DNA of 64,000 nt from Armatimonadota bacterium (GTDB lineage: Bacteria; Armatimonadota; UBA5829): positions 1 through 64,000 of the forward strand of contig JBDKUO010000025.1 of the NCBI GenBank assembly GCA_039679645.1, written 5' to 3'. Shown here one piece after another: positions 1 through 8,175 of this stretch. Made by a program: the position numbers and the translations under genes. The notes under the pieces were generated by a model. It worked only from the letters and a program-made list of their open reading frames with translations. It did no database searches and was not told where the DNA came from. Position 1 is the stretch's first letter, and every line of letters begins with the position of its first letter.

Positions 1-8
1 ATACACAA

Positions 9-83
9 AGTCGGCCTTCGCCGACTGAAATCTCAGTGTCCGAAGGGACACTTCGTGTTTTTCTTAGCCGCGGTTTTAACCGC
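9..83. repeat. three short palindromes
   Basis: Three perfect short hairpins lie in 75 bases: 9-26 (7-bp stem, CTTC loop), 35-52 (AGTGTCC/GGACACT, GAAG loop) and 70-83 (GCGGTT/AACCGC). No T tract follows in the direction of a known gene. They resemble the palindrome clusters in other spacers of this window. No gene is seen in bases 1-130. Confidence 0.6.
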
Positions 84-129
84 AGAGGCCAAAACAAGGT
101 GGATAGCATTTTGATGCGTTCGCCCTGTG

Positions 130-160
130 CAAAAAGGCGGCGATTCGGAGATCGCCGCCT
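130..160 (-). terminator. rho-independent terminator of dnaN
   Basis: On the minus strand a perfect 10-bp stem (AGGCGGCGAT/ATCGCCGCCT) with a 6-base loop is followed by TTTTT. It lies 42 bases past the dnaN stop, so it should end that transcript. Confidence 0.9.
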
Positions 161-179
161 ATCAATATTTCACAATCTA

Positions 180-207
180 ACTGCCGACTGCCGACAGCCA
201 ACTAATC
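180..207. repeat. short heptad array at the dnaN 3' end
   Basis: Four in-phase 7-nt units, ACTGCCG twice followed by two degenerate copies, run across the dnaN stop codon (202-204). It is the shortest member of the array family described in the findings. Confidence 0.5.
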
Positions 208-1302
208 TATCTGCATAGGCATAAGGACATATGTATAATCAAACTGTCCCTGCGGTCTGATAACTGCCGGGCTGGACTCGCCTGAAAGCTCTACATCAAT
301 CGCCTCGGTGTCGATCACATTCAAAACATCCAGCAGGTAACGAGCATTGAAAGCCATTTTAATGTCGTCGCCCTCTTTAATGACCTCGACCTCTTCATGC
401 GCTCTGCCGACGTTTCCACTCTCAGCGGTAACCGTCAGAGTACCGTCCTCGATACTTAGAATAGTCTTGTGTGAGTTCTCGCGAGCGACGATCTCGACGC
501 GCTTTACGCTCTGCAGTAACTGGTCTGTGGGAATTGTAAGCTTCTTATTATGCTCCTGAGGGATAACTTTCTCGTAGTTCGGGAACTGGCCCTCGATCAG
601 CCTGGAAATAAGGCTTGTCTCGCCTATCTGGAACATAATCTGACTCGCAGCGATCTTGATCTCGATTGTGCCCTTGCCCTCCGGGACGATGCGTGTCAGT
701 TCGTTCATTGCCCTGCCGGGGATTATCGCATTCACACTCCCATGGCTCTCTGCAACTGCGCACTCCTGCAGGCACAGCCTATGGCCGTCCGTCGATACCA
801 GCTTGGCTCCGTCATCGGTAACCTGCATCAGGATCCCTGTGAGGATTGCGCGGGACTCGTCCTGGCTGATCGCAAAGGACGTTCTCTTGATCGCGTCGCG
901 CAGAGCATCGTGCTCAATTGTCAGGCTGACATCTTCGTGTATCTCAGGCAGCATTGGGAACTCTTCAGCAGGCAAGCCAAGAATCGAATAATCGGATGTT
1001 CCGCACTGCAAGCTGATCGTATTTGCATCATCAACCGAAAGGGTCACGTCCGTATCCGGCAGCGCCGCAAGGATTTCAGTCAGAGTCTTAGACGGGACCG
1101 CCATCTGGCCCGGCTCCTCAATCTTTGCCTCCACCACACACTCCATGCCGATCTCAAGGTCGGTTGCGGCGATTCTGATCTTGTCTTCCTCAGCCGTAAT
1201 CAGCAAGTGCCCGAGAATCGGAAGTGACGTGCGTGGACTGACCGCTCTTCCCGCTGTCTGCACGCCCTCGAATATATCCTTTCTAGCGCATATAACCTTC
1301 AA
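202..1302 (-). CDS. dnaN: DNA polymerase III beta subunit (sliding clamp)
   Basis: This is the ring-shaped processivity clamp that tethers DNA polymerase III and mismatch-repair proteins to DNA. The product is 366 aa, normal for the family, with the usual three repeated clamp domains and the typical opening KVICARKDIFEGVQ and C-terminal end YVLMPMQ. An in-frame ATG exists at 1362, but it falls inside the promoter at 1340-1368. A TTG at 1302 lies 7 nt after AAGGGGG and gives the family-typical N-terminus, so I chose TTG. It is transcribed alone with its own promoter and terminator. dnaA and gyrB are not next to it and I saw no DnaA-box cluster, so this need not be the replication origin. Identity is certain. 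Confidence 0.97.
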   Translation of the reverse strand: MKVICARKDIFEGVQTAGRAVSPRTSLPILGHLLITAEEDKIRIAATDLEIGMECVVEAKIEEPGQMAVPSKTLTEILAALPDTDVTLSVDDANTISLQCGTSDYSILGLPAEEFPMLPEIHEDVSLTIEHDALRDAIKRTSFAISQDESRAILTGILMQVTDDGAKLVSTDGHRLCLQECAVAESHGSVNAIIPGRAMNELTRIVPEGKGTIEIKIAASQIMFQIGETSLISRLIEGQFPNYEKVIPQEHNKKLTIPTDQLLQSVKRVEIVARENSHKTILSIEDGTLTVTAESGNVGRAHEEVEVIKEGDDIKMAFNARYLLDVLNVIDTEAIDVELSGESSPAVIRPQGQFDYTYVLMPMQID

Positions 1303-1339
1303 CGACTGTTCCCCCTTAATCTGCTTCAAATCTTGCGTT

Positions 1340-1368
1340 AGTATAGCACAGCAGGCCGACACTTACAA
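1340..1368 (-). promoter_or_regulatory. sigma-70 promoter of dnaN
   Basis: Minus strand TTGTAA (1368-1363), 17-bp spacer, TATACT (1345-1340). Transcription would begin near 1333, about 30 nt before the TTG start. This excludes the longer ATG start. Confidence 0.8.
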
Positions 1369-1375
1369 GACGCCG

Positions 1376-2953
1376 TCACTTATACTTCTGGAGATATTCA
1401 GGGTTACAAGTCAGCGTTATGGGGCTTGTGGACGTATTCAATATGCCTCTGGCCGAGATGTAATTACCGGTCGTAATACCGGTGTATCCGGGCGCATATA
1501 CTCTGATCTTCGTTCCGGAGCCGTCATCGATGTCGAAGTAGTTTGTATTTGGGTTCTCTACTTTTCCCCAGACCTTAAAAAGATAGTACTGACCGGCAGT
1601 GCTCGATATGGCGTCTTTAATGCGGCGTCCATTTACGCCTACAACTTCAGCGGTTCGGTAACTGAGATTGGAGTTCGTTACCTGGTTACCAGCCGCATCA
1701 CGAGCAACAACTGCTACAGAATGCAGGCCGAGTGTGGAATCAGCGGCGATATTTCCACTCCATACGCCGTTCGAATCTGTCAGAGCCGTGCCGTTGGCCG
1801 TAACGGACGTGACGCCTACATTGTCCGCCGCATTGACCGTCACACTGACGGTGTCGCTTTTGGCAGCCATTGCGGGGCTTATACTTGAAGAACTGATCGT
1901 CGGCGAGGCGATGTCTGTAATCCACACACGAAGCGCTTCAAGACGCTTGCTCTGCCCCGTGGTTCCTGCAACAGCGCCATTCGCAACAACGGGCTGCCAG
2001 CCGATATCCTGAACGTTGGCCTGGTAGCTGACCGAATAACCTGTGCCGACTGTGATCTGTATGGCTTCAAGCCTTCGATTAATACCCGTAGTGCCGGCCA
2101 TTGCTCCATTTGATACCCAACCTTGCCAACCATAACTCTGCACGTTGGCACGGTAGGAAACAGTGGTATTAAGTGAGCGTATGCAAAGAGCCTGTATTGC
2201 CTTGCTTTGCCCTGTTGTGCCGGCAGTAGAGCCATTCTGGACCCAACTCTGCCATCCGATATTTGCAACATGTGCTACATATTGGATGCACGCACCTGAT
2301 CCGGGATTGGGTGCGGATGGTGGGGGCTGCGGCGTGTTGTAGAAGCCTTTTAATACTCCGCAACCTGCATCATTCATTGCCTTAATCATATCTGCATTGC
2401 TGTAGTATTTGCGATACCCCAGATAGGTTCCAGGATCGTTGCAGATAAGGTAGTCGGAATTATACCCGACAGCCACTATGTAATGGCCCCCGGTGTAGGT
2501 GTAGCCGCGGTTAGTCAAATCACCAGCTTTTACATGGACCAGAACCGGATTTCCGGCGGCTATCTCGTTTTTGATATTCGCGAGAGTAGATGTAGTCTGA
2601 TAGACAGTGCCTATACCAAAAACTCCATTCGCAGCGCTTACCAACTGACTCAAGCTGGTTCCATTCGAATCGTTTCCATTTGGGTTGCCGCCCAGGTAAT
2701 TCCAAATATTTATAATATCCTGTGTCACTGGCACCCCGCTTATGCCGGAATAACCCCAAACATAGCGGCAGCACATGGCTGTCGAAGCCGGACCACAGGA
2801 GCCCTTGCCGCATGTGTCATTATTCCAGAATTGCTCTAGAAACCCTACGGGCAGAATCACATCTGCGAATGTCGGCAGAGTCATCGACAACACAAAGATT
2901 GATATCAAAGCTGTTATAATGCGCCTATGCCTATTCATTCTATGTCCTCTCAT
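1376..2953 (-). CDS. secreted C39-like cysteine peptidase with ChW repeats
   Basis: A 525-aa exported protein. A signal peptide covers about residues 6-30 (hydrophobic core, cleavage after TFA). Residues 35-205 look like a C39-type papain-like domain: Cys53 in GSCGPAST, His157 in GGHYIVAVGY, then Asn172-Asp173. Three ChW (clostridial hydrophobic, Trp) repeats follow at about 223-259, 265-301 and 308-344, each with GWQ and GTTG. Next come an Ig-like domain (350-435) and a C-terminal OB-like module rich in Gly and Tyr. C39-like domains cleave peptides, and ChW repeats are known mostly from clostridial surface proteins. I infer a surface or secreted peptidase or adhesin; the substrate is unknown. 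ATGs at residues 1 and 6 are both possible starts. Its own promoter lies at 3037-3065. Confidence 0.85.
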   Translation of the reverse strand: MRGHRMNRHRRIITALISIFVLSMTLPTFADVILPVGFLEQFWNNDTCGKGSCGPASTAMCCRYVWGYSGISGVPVTQDIINIWNYLGGNPNGNDSNGTSLSQLVSAANGVFGIGTVYQTTSTLANIKNEIAAGNPVLVHVKAGDLTNRGYTYTGGHYIVAVGYNSDYLICNDPGTYLGYRKYYSNADMIKAMNDAGCGVLKGFYNTPQPPPSAPNPGSGACIQYVAHVANIGWQSWVQNGSTAGTTGQSKAIQALCIRSLNTTVSYRANVQSYGWQGWVSNGAMAGTTGINRRLEAIQITVGTGYSVSYQANVQDIGWQPVVANGAVAGTTGQSKRLEALRVWITDIASPTISSSSISPAMAAKSDTVSVTVNAADNVGVTSVTANGTALTDSNGVWSGNIAADSTLGLHSVAVVARDAAGNQVTNSNLSYRTAEVVGVNGRRIKDAISSTAGQYYLFKVWGKVENPNTNYFDIDDGSGTKIRVYAPGYTGITTGNYISARGILNTSTSPITLTCNPEYLQKYK

Positions 2954-3036
2954 TCTGGCTCTTACAATTAGCGCGCTCTATGCATGTTCAAATTTCAAAT
3001 TACCTCATATTTGAATACGCATAGTATCTTGACAGA

Positions 3037-3065
3037 GTTATACTACATGTTCGCTAGGTTGTCAA
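3037..3065 (-). promoter_or_regulatory. sigma-70 promoter of the secreted C39-like gene
   Basis: Minus strand TTGACA (3065-3060), 17-bp spacer, TATAAC (3042-3037). It precedes the gene ending at 2953 by about 80 nt. Confidence 0.75.
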
Positions 3066-3095
3066 AGTGCTTTTCACCGTGAGGGTGAGGAAAAC

Positions 3096-3127
3096 ACAAA
3101 AAAGGGCACCCAAAGGCACCCTTTTGT
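3096..3127 (-). terminator. terminator of the glycolytic operon
   Basis: Minus-strand hairpin AAAAGGG...CCCTTTT, extended by wobble pairs, followed by TTTTTTG. It lies 22 bases past the tpiA stop and marks the end of the gap-pgk-tpiA transcript. Confidence 0.8.
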
Positions 3128-3148
3128 CTTATTTGTATGTGTTGATCT

Positions 3149-3949
3149 CTATTTTACGGCCTTGATTATCCCAGTGAAATCGGCAGCCTTAAGAGCAGCG
3201 CCGCCTATCAGACCGCCATCAATGTTTGGCTTGCTGAGCAGTTCAGCAGCATTACTCGGCTTCATACTGCCGCCATATTGAATGCGAACCGCATCCGCCA
3301 CATCAGCGCCGTACATCTCCTTTACAACTCCACGGATCACGCCGCAAACTCTGTCGGCCTCATCAGCATCACAGGTCTTGCCGGTTCCGATAGCCCACAC
3401 AGGCTCGTATGCGATTACCATCTGCATAGCCTGCTCTTTTGTGAAACCGGCGAGGTCGGCTTTCATCTGTGCGGAAATAACCTCATCGGTCTTACCGGCT
3501 TCACGCTCAGAGAGCATCTCGCCGCAGGCAATGATCGGCTTGAGACCGGCGGCAAATGCGAATTTGGCTTTCATGTTCACAGTCGCGTCGCTCTCACCAA
3601 AATATGCGAGGACTTTGGCAAGCTCGCCATCAACAGTGCCGAAGCGTCCACGGGTCTCGGAGTGACCGATAATGACCCACTGGCAGCCTGCATCCACCAG
3701 CATCTGCGGTGAGACCTGGCTGGTCCACGCGCCGGACTCTTTCCAGAATGTGTTCTGACCGCCGAGCATGATGTTTGAACCCTTGATCGCATCACCGACC
3801 TTAGCGAGCGACACGAAAGTCGGGCACACGGCTATGTCTACATTGTCGATACCAGCGACAAGACCCTTAAGCTCATTGACCAGGGCGACGCCCTCGTCAA
3901 TGGTCTTGTTCATTTTCCAGTTTCCAGCTATAAACGGTTTTCTTGACAT
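3149..3949 (-). CDS. tpiA: triosephosphate isomerase
   Basis: Interconverts dihydroxyacetone phosphate and glyceraldehyde 3-phosphate in glycolysis. 266 aa, slightly long for the family (about 250). Catalytic residues are visible: Lys12 in NWKMNK, His96 in IIGHSETR and Glu182 in AYEPVWAIGTG. The extra length comes from about 14-16 residues inserted between SETR and the usual FGESD. The start ATG at 3949 follows AGAGGAAA and overlaps the stop of the upstream nucleotidyltransferase (TAATG), so translation is probably coupled. It is the last gene of the glycolytic operon. Confidence 0.97.
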   Translation of the reverse strand: MSRKPFIAGNWKMNKTIDEGVALVNELKGLVAGIDNVDIAVCPTFVSLAKVGDAIKGSNIMLGGQNTFWKESGAWTSQVSPQMLVDAGCQWVIIGHSETRGRFGTVDGELAKVLAYFGESDATVNMKAKFAFAAGLKPIIACGEMLSEREAGKTDEVISAQMKADLAGFTKEQAMQMVIAYEPVWAIGTGKTCDADEADRVCGVIRGVVKEMYGADVADAVRIQYGGSMKPSNAAELLSKPNIDGGLIGGAALKAADFTGIIKAVK

Positions 3950-4509
3950 TAGTTTTCCTCTATAAGTCTTTCCAACGTATCGAGCACGGCTTTTTTTGCC
4001 GCCCAATCTCGCAGGTAGGAGTAATCCAATTTCTCTTTCCTGATCTTCAGTATACCTGCAATATCTTTCAATTGTCTCTCTGATGGGCTGATTTGGTTCC
4101 AGAGCAGTTTTGATATGATCGTATCCTCAGCAGACTCGACATATGCCTGCAACGTCCCCCAAGCATTACTTGACTGTCTGCGGGCAAACTGTGTCCGGCT
4201 CAACTCATCATCCTTTAGCACCCAAAAATCCACCTTGAAGCTGCTTGCATAATGAATAATGTTGAACATATCAACATTCCTGACAGCTTCTTCGGCTGCT
4301 TCAGTGTCGAAATAGAACTCATTGCCCAAACGCCTGGCAAGTCGGTGCATGGAATCGACATCCAGCACGATCACCATGTCCATATCGTGCGTATCACGTA
4401 TCTCACCATAAGCGGATGCAGCCATTGAACCGACGATCATATATGAGATGCGCTCTTCATTCAGAGCCGATATCACCATTTCGATAACTGCAGTTTGGCT
4501 GACTACCAT
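3949..4509 (-). CDS. nucleotidyltransferase-fold protein inside the glycolytic operon
   Basis: 186 aa. The N-terminal half matches the minimal nucleotidyltransferase fold of AbiEii/MNT-like proteins: a helix, then MIVGSMAASAYGEIRDTHD followed by DMVIVL, giving the GS(M)A and DxD-like pattern. The C-terminal half is helical, with an ISKLLWNQ...RQLKDIAGIL region typical of this group. Such proteins transfer nucleotides or act in toxin-antitoxin pairs, and the target here is unknown. The start ATG at 4509 follows AAGG and overlaps the stop of the small upstream gene by 7 nt. Its stop overlaps the tpiA start. The two genes thus form a coupled pair between pgk and tpiA. Confidence 0.75.
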   Translation of the reverse strand: MVVSQTAVIEMVISALNEERISYMIVGSMAASAYGEIRDTHDMDMVIVLDVDSMHRLARRLGNEFYFDTEAAEEAVRNVDMFNIIHYASSFKVDFWVLKDDELSRTQFARRQSSNAWGTLQAYVESAEDTIISKLLWNQISPSERQLKDIAGILKIRKEKLDYSYLRDWAAKKAVLDTLERLIEEN

Positions 4510-4745
4510 CCGTATGCCTTTTTACGAATATCCTCCGGCAAAACACGCATGGAAAGCTCCTTGAGTATGTCCATCTCAGACGCGTCAGGATTTTCAGAGC
4601 GTATTGCAGATATGACCATCTCACGCATCGCATCACAGAACGACGCCGTAATCTCCAGCTTGCGCCCGATTGGAATGCTTCGCAATATCTCCAGATACTT
4701 TTCTCTTGCTTCTGGAGACATTCTGTCGAGTTCTTCAAGACCCAT
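4503..4745 (-). CDS. small helical protein paired with the nucleotidyltransferase
   Basis: About 80 aa if the ATG at 4745 is used. A longer in-frame start at 4796 would run into an inverted repeat and is less likely. The protein is charged and predicted helical (MSPEAREKYLEILRS... near the start). I do not recognise a named family. It overlaps the following nucleotidyltransferase gene by 7 nt, the arrangement of many two-gene toxin-antitoxin modules, so it may be the partner or antitoxin. That role is inference from layout only. Confidence 0.6.
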   Translation of the reverse strand: MGLEELDRMSPEAREKYLEILRSIPIGRKLEITASFCDAMREMVISAIRSENPDASEMDILKELSMRVLPEDIRKKAYGW

Positions 4746-4776
4746 TGCAGCACGCCTTTTGCTTGTATCCACCAAA

Positions 4777-4813
4777 CCCCTTCCCTCTCCCGCCAACGGG
4801 GAGACGGAAGGGG
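4777..4813 (-). repeat. strong inverted repeat between pgk and the small gene
   Basis: Arms CCCCTTCCCTCTCCC and its near-complement pair over about 15 bp with one mismatch around a short loop. On the minus strand it is followed by TTTGG. It could be a dispersed repeat, an mRNA-processing hairpin or a weak attenuator that lowers expression of the genes after pgk. Confidence 0.65.
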
Positions 4814-4846
4814 ATCTGTTGCCAATTGCCTATCTTACTTATCCTG
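4812..4846. repeat. short heptad array at the pgk 3' end
   Basis: About five 7-nt units (TTGCCAA, TTGCCTA and degenerate neighbours) run across the pgk stop codon at 4835-4837. The unit resembles that at the mutL 3' end (11528-11569). Confidence 0.45.
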
Positions 4847-6043
4847 CAGAGCGACCACACCCGGCAGTTCCTTGCCCTCGAGGAATTCGAGAGAGGCGCC
4901 GCCGCCGGTGGATACATGGCTCATCTTGTCTGCAAAGCCCATCTGTTCGACTGCAGCAGCGGAGTCACCGCCGCCGATGATCGTGGTTGCGGAAGCATTG
5001 GCCAGAGCCTCAGCTACTGCCTTTGTGCCGACCGCGAAGTTAGGCATCTCGAAGACACCCATCGGGCCGTTCCAGACGATAGTCTTGGACTTTGCGATCA
5101 CTGCCTTGAACTTCTCGATCGAGGCGGGACCGATGTCCATACCCATCCAGTCGGCGGGAATGCCGTCAACAGGAACGACCTTGCGCTCTGCATCGTTTGA
5201 GAACTCAGTCGCCACAACCACATCTACCGGCAAAACAAGCTCTACGCCAAGCTCTTTGGCTTTTGCCATAGCGTTCTTAGCGAGGTCCAGGCCCTCGGCA
5301 TCCAGAAGTGACTTGCCGATCTCATAGCCCTGCGCCTTGAAGAAAGTATAAGCCATGCCGCCGCCTATAATCAGGCTGTTCACTTTGGTGAGCAGGTTGT
5401 CGATTACAGGGATCTTGTCAGCGACTTTCGCGCCGCCAAGGATCGCCAAGAATGGCCTTTCGGGGTTGCCTATGGCCCTGCCAAGGTAATCGAGTTCTTT
5501 CTCCATAAGAAAGCCCGCGACGCCCGGCAGATACTTGGTCACGCCCTCAGTGGAAGCATGCGCTCTATGAGCGGTGCCGAACGCGTCGTTCACGTAAAGC
5601 TCGCCAAGGCTTGCAAGCTGCTCGGCGAACTTCGGATCGTTCTTGGTCTCTTTCTTGTAGAACCTGACATTCTCAAGGAGCAGCACATCGCCGTCCGCAA
5701 GGCTCATCGCTGCCTGCTTTACCTCGTCGCCTATGCAGTCGTCGGCTTTCTTGACGGTCTTACCCAGCAGGTCCGAAAGGCGCTGGGCGACAGGGTCCAG
5801 GTTAAACTTTTTAACCGAATCAGGGGTCACATTGCCGTTTTCATCGGTCTCAGGGCGGCCAAGGTGAGACATTAGTATCACCCTGGCGCCATTATCTATC
5901 AGATATTTGATGGTAGGAAGCGCCGCAACGATTCGCCGATCATCGGTAATGTTGCGGTCCGAATCCAGCGGCACGTTGAAGTCCACACGGACCAGAACGC
6001 GCTTCCCGCGAACGTCGATATCCTTTACGGTCTTCTTATTCAT
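4835..6043 (-). CDS. pgk: phosphoglycerate kinase
   Basis: Transfers phosphate from 1,3-bisphosphoglycerate to ADP in glycolysis. 402 aa, normal length. The N-terminal substrate-binding signature [15 protein letters not shown], the GGAKVADKI hinge region and the C-terminal nucleotide-binding [10 protein letters not shown] are all present. The start ATG is one base after the gap stop, with AAGAAGGG inside the gap 3' end as ribosome-binding site. Second gene of the operon. Confidence 0.98.
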   Translation of the reverse strand: MNKKTVKDIDVRGKRVLVRVDFNVPLDSDRNITDDRRIVAALPTIKYLIDNGARVILMSHLGRPETDENGNVTPDSVKKFNLDPVAQRLSDLLGKTVKKADDCIGDEVKQAAMSLADGDVLLLENVRFYKKETKNDPKFAEQLASLGELYVNDAFGTAHRAHASTEGVTKYLPGVAGFLMEKELDYLGRAIGNPERPFLAILGGAKVADKIPVIDNLLTKVNSLIIGGGMAYTFFKAQGYEIGKSLLDAEGLDLAKNAMAKAKELGVELVLPVDVVVATEFSNDAERKVVPVDGIPADWMGMDIGPASIEKFKAVIAKSKTIVWNGPMGVFEMPNFAVGTKAVAEALANASATTIIGGGDSAAAVEQMGFADKMSHVSTGGGASLEFLEGKELPGVVALQDK

Positions 6044-6044
6044 C

Positions 6045-7058
6045 TTAGAGACCCTTCTTGACCATGAACATGATGAGGTCGCCTACTCTCATGGAGTATG
6101 CCCACTCATTGTCATACCAGCTCAAAACCTTGGCATACTTGTCGCCGATCATCATTGTGGACAGACCATCGAAGATCGAGCTTCTGGGGTCGCCCTTGAA
6201 GTCGGTCGAAACAACTGCGTCTTCGGTGTAACCAAGGATGCCCTTCATAGGACCATCGGCAGCGGCCTTGACAGCGGCGTTGATCTCTTCAACCGTGGTC
6301 GCTCTCTTGAAGTTGACGGTAAGGTCAACCATGGAGACGGTCGGTGTCGGGACGCGCAGTGAAAGACCGTGCAGTTTGCCCTTAAGCTCAGGTATAACAA
6401 GACCGATGGCCTTGGCAGCGCCTGTGCTGGTCGGGATGATATTGACGGCGGCTGCGCGGGCACGTCTTGGATCCTTGTGAGCCTGGTCGGCGGTCTTCTG
6501 GTCATTGGTGTATGAGTGGATCGTGTTCATGAAACCGTTCTCAATACCAATGGCATCATTGAGGACCTTTGTGAACGGAGCAAGGCAGTTGGTTGTGCAG
6601 CTTGCGTTCGACACGACGCTGTCCTTGGACGGATCGTAGACGTCTTCGTTCACGCCCATAACGATGGTGGCATCCTCATTCTTCGCAGGGGCGGAGATGA
6701 TGACTTTCTTTACTGTGCCGTGCTTGTGAGCGGCAGCCTTGGTGGCGTCTGTGAATACACCGGTGCTTTCGACAACGATCTCAACACCATGATTCTGCCA
6801 CGGAATGTTCGCAGGATCCTTCTCGGCATAAACAGCAATCTTCTTGCCGTCGATGATGATTCCGTCTTCGACTGCCTCTACGGTTCCCTTCCAGGGACCA
6901 TAGTTGCTGTCATACTTGAAGAGATGGGCGTTTGTTTTGGAGTCGAACAGATCGTTAATGGCAACGACTTCGATATCGTTGGGATAATTCTCTAGCATCC
7001 CTCTGAGGGACAACCGGCCGATTCTGCCGAATCCATTGATTCCGACTTTAACTGACAT
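6045..7058 (-). CDS. gap: glyceraldehyde-3-phosphate dehydrogenase
   Basis: NAD-dependent oxidation of glyceraldehyde 3-phosphate. 337 aa. The Rossmann motif [10 protein letters not shown] is at residue 7. Catalytic Cys154 lies in SNASCTTNC. Asp36 after AIN is consistent with NAD preference. The start ATG follows a very strong AGGAGGAACG. It is the first gene of the gap-pgk-X-Y-tpiA operon, with a consensus promoter about 100 nt upstream. Confidence 0.98.
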   Translation of the reverse strand: MSVKVGINGFGRIGRLSLRGMLENYPNDIEVVAINDLFDSKTNAHLFKYDSNYGPWKGTVEAVEDGIIIDGKKIAVYAEKDPANIPWQNHGVEIVVESTGVFTDATKAAAHKHGTVKKVIISAPAKNEDATIVMGVNEDVYDPSKDSVVSNASCTTNCLAPFTKVLNDAIGIENGFMNTIHSYTNDQKTADQAHKDPRRARAAAVNIIPTSTGAAKAIGLVIPELKGKLHGLSLRVPTPTVSMVDLTVNFKRATTVEEINAAVKAAADGPMKGILGYTEDAVVSTDFKGDPRSSIFDGLSTMMIGDKYAKVLSWYDNEWAYSMRVGDLIMFMVKKGL

Positions 7059-7117
7059 TTTGTTTTCGTTCCTCCTGTCATCGGTTGTTTGTGGGCTGGA
7101 TTTATACGTGCCAAAAT

Positions 7118-7146
7118 AGCCCGGGGGCTCAATAAGCTGCCGGGCT
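7118..7146 (-). promoter_or_regulatory. hairpin in the gap leader
   Basis: AGCCCGG/CCGGGCT stem within the roughly 95-nt untranslated leader of the gap operon, followed by ATTTTGG rather than a true T tract. It may stabilise the mRNA or weakly attenuate; its role is not known. Confidence 0.5.
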
Positions 7147-7160
7147 TCCTAAACCTATAT

Positions 7161-7189
7161 ATTTTATCCAGCTAGAAGAGAAGTGTCAA
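7161..7189 (-). promoter_or_regulatory. near-consensus promoter of the glycolytic operon
   Basis: Minus strand TTGACA (7189-7184), 17-bp spacer, TAAAAT (7166-7161). This is one of the best sigma-70 matches in the window, as expected for a highly expressed operon. Confidence 0.88.
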
Positions 7190-7223
7190 ACTTTTAATCT
7201 GAAGGCATTCAAAACCGGCTGAA

Positions 7224-7838
7224 CTAGCACCCGTCGTGTACGTAGTAATCACCGTAAGGCATGAGTTTGCGGTCACGCACCTTCTTCCCATCAATCCAAG
7301 TCCACCATATATCACCACGGGGTATAACTGTGCTATTATAACCGCAAGCTTGTAATGCATAAATACGTACCGCAGCTTCTGCTATGGCCTTTGTAAGGAT
7401 TTGCTTTACGCCAAACGCATTGTGAAATTTCTCAGTTGCCAGCTCGATAAGCTCAATGAGATAATCCTGCTTTTCATAAGCCGAGCATAGATCAAGACGA
7501 AGAATGCCGATGTCTTTGGTCTTGTCGAACATCTCGATAGTGCCGACGGCTGTATTGTTCTGAGTATCGATGATTGAGAACCGTATGCACGCGCCCCCTT
7601 CATACGCTCCCCATCGTGATTCATATGCCCCAATCCATCCCCGGATCATCTCAGTCATCTCGTTTAGCGTTTTGAAATAAAAATCGCATGAGCAGTTATC
7701 TGAATTCATTAATCGGACAGCCGAGGGGTCGGAATAGCATTGATGCAAATTCTCCGCGTCTTCTTGCTCAACTAATCGAAGCTTGAAATGGCCTGACTTA
7801 TAAACCGGGCAGTTGTCAAAAATTGTTGTATCTTTCAC
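7224..7838 (-). CDS. GNAT-family acetyltransferase
   Basis: 204 aa, RimJ/RimL-like GNAT fold. It starts with a beta strand FKLRLVEQEDAENLHQCY, and the acyl-CoA core region is TAVGTIEMFD. Likely transfers an acetyl group to an amine; the substrate cannot be told. The start is a GTG at 7838 preceded by GGGAGGGG. The C-terminus is Cys- and Tyr-rich (YYVHDGC). Monocistronic by its surroundings. Confidence 0.8.
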   Translation of the reverse strand: MKDTTIFDNCPVYKSGHFKLRLVEQEDAENLHQCYSDPSAVRLMNSDNCSCDFYFKTLNEMTEMIRGWIGAYESRWGAYEGGACIRFSIIDTQNNTAVGTIEMFDKTKDIGILRLDLCSAYEKQDYLIELIELATEKFHNAFGVKQILTKAIAEAAVRIYALQACGYNSTVIPRGDIWWTWIDGKKVRDRKLMPYGDYYVHDGC

Positions 7839-8100
7839 GTTAACCCCTCCCTTGGGATGTGCTTTGCATCCCTCTCATAAATTGTAGCAGGATAACATTG
7901 AGTGCATATTGGAGCAGCTATAAAACCACATAATATTTTTGTGCGAACGGGGGCATGATAGCACATGGCCGATTGCCATGATTAGTCACAGGAACATAGC
8001 GGCTTCGGCATCGAGATCGTACAAGATTGATTGCAAATGGCGAATTGAGACTGGTGCCAAAATAAAAAATAGTGAGAAATCTACTTTTTGAGATGTCTGG

Positions 8101-8135
8101 TTCAAAGCAGATTCCTCACATTCGTTCGGAATGAC
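8101..8135. repeat. dispersed element ending TTCGGAATGAC (copy 1)
   Basis: A 35-bp unit beginning TTCAAAGCAG and ending TTCGGAATGAC. Near-identical copies lie at 16670-16705 and 45871-45905, with a diverged one at 13667-13747. The 337-bp spacer 7839-8175 holds this element and no gene that I can see. Confidence 0.85.
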
Positions 8136-8175
8136 TATATTTGATTGGTCTGCGGTTTTGCAATTCGCTGTATGA

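Noticed and set aside
550-1227. 225-aa plus-strand open frame
   Set aside because: Lies wholly inside dnaN on the other strand, with no ribosome-binding site or family resemblance.
180-1375. Replication origin next to dnaN
   Set aside because: No dnaA neighbour, no cluster of DnaA boxes and no A+T-rich region; dnaN stands alone with its own promoter and terminator.
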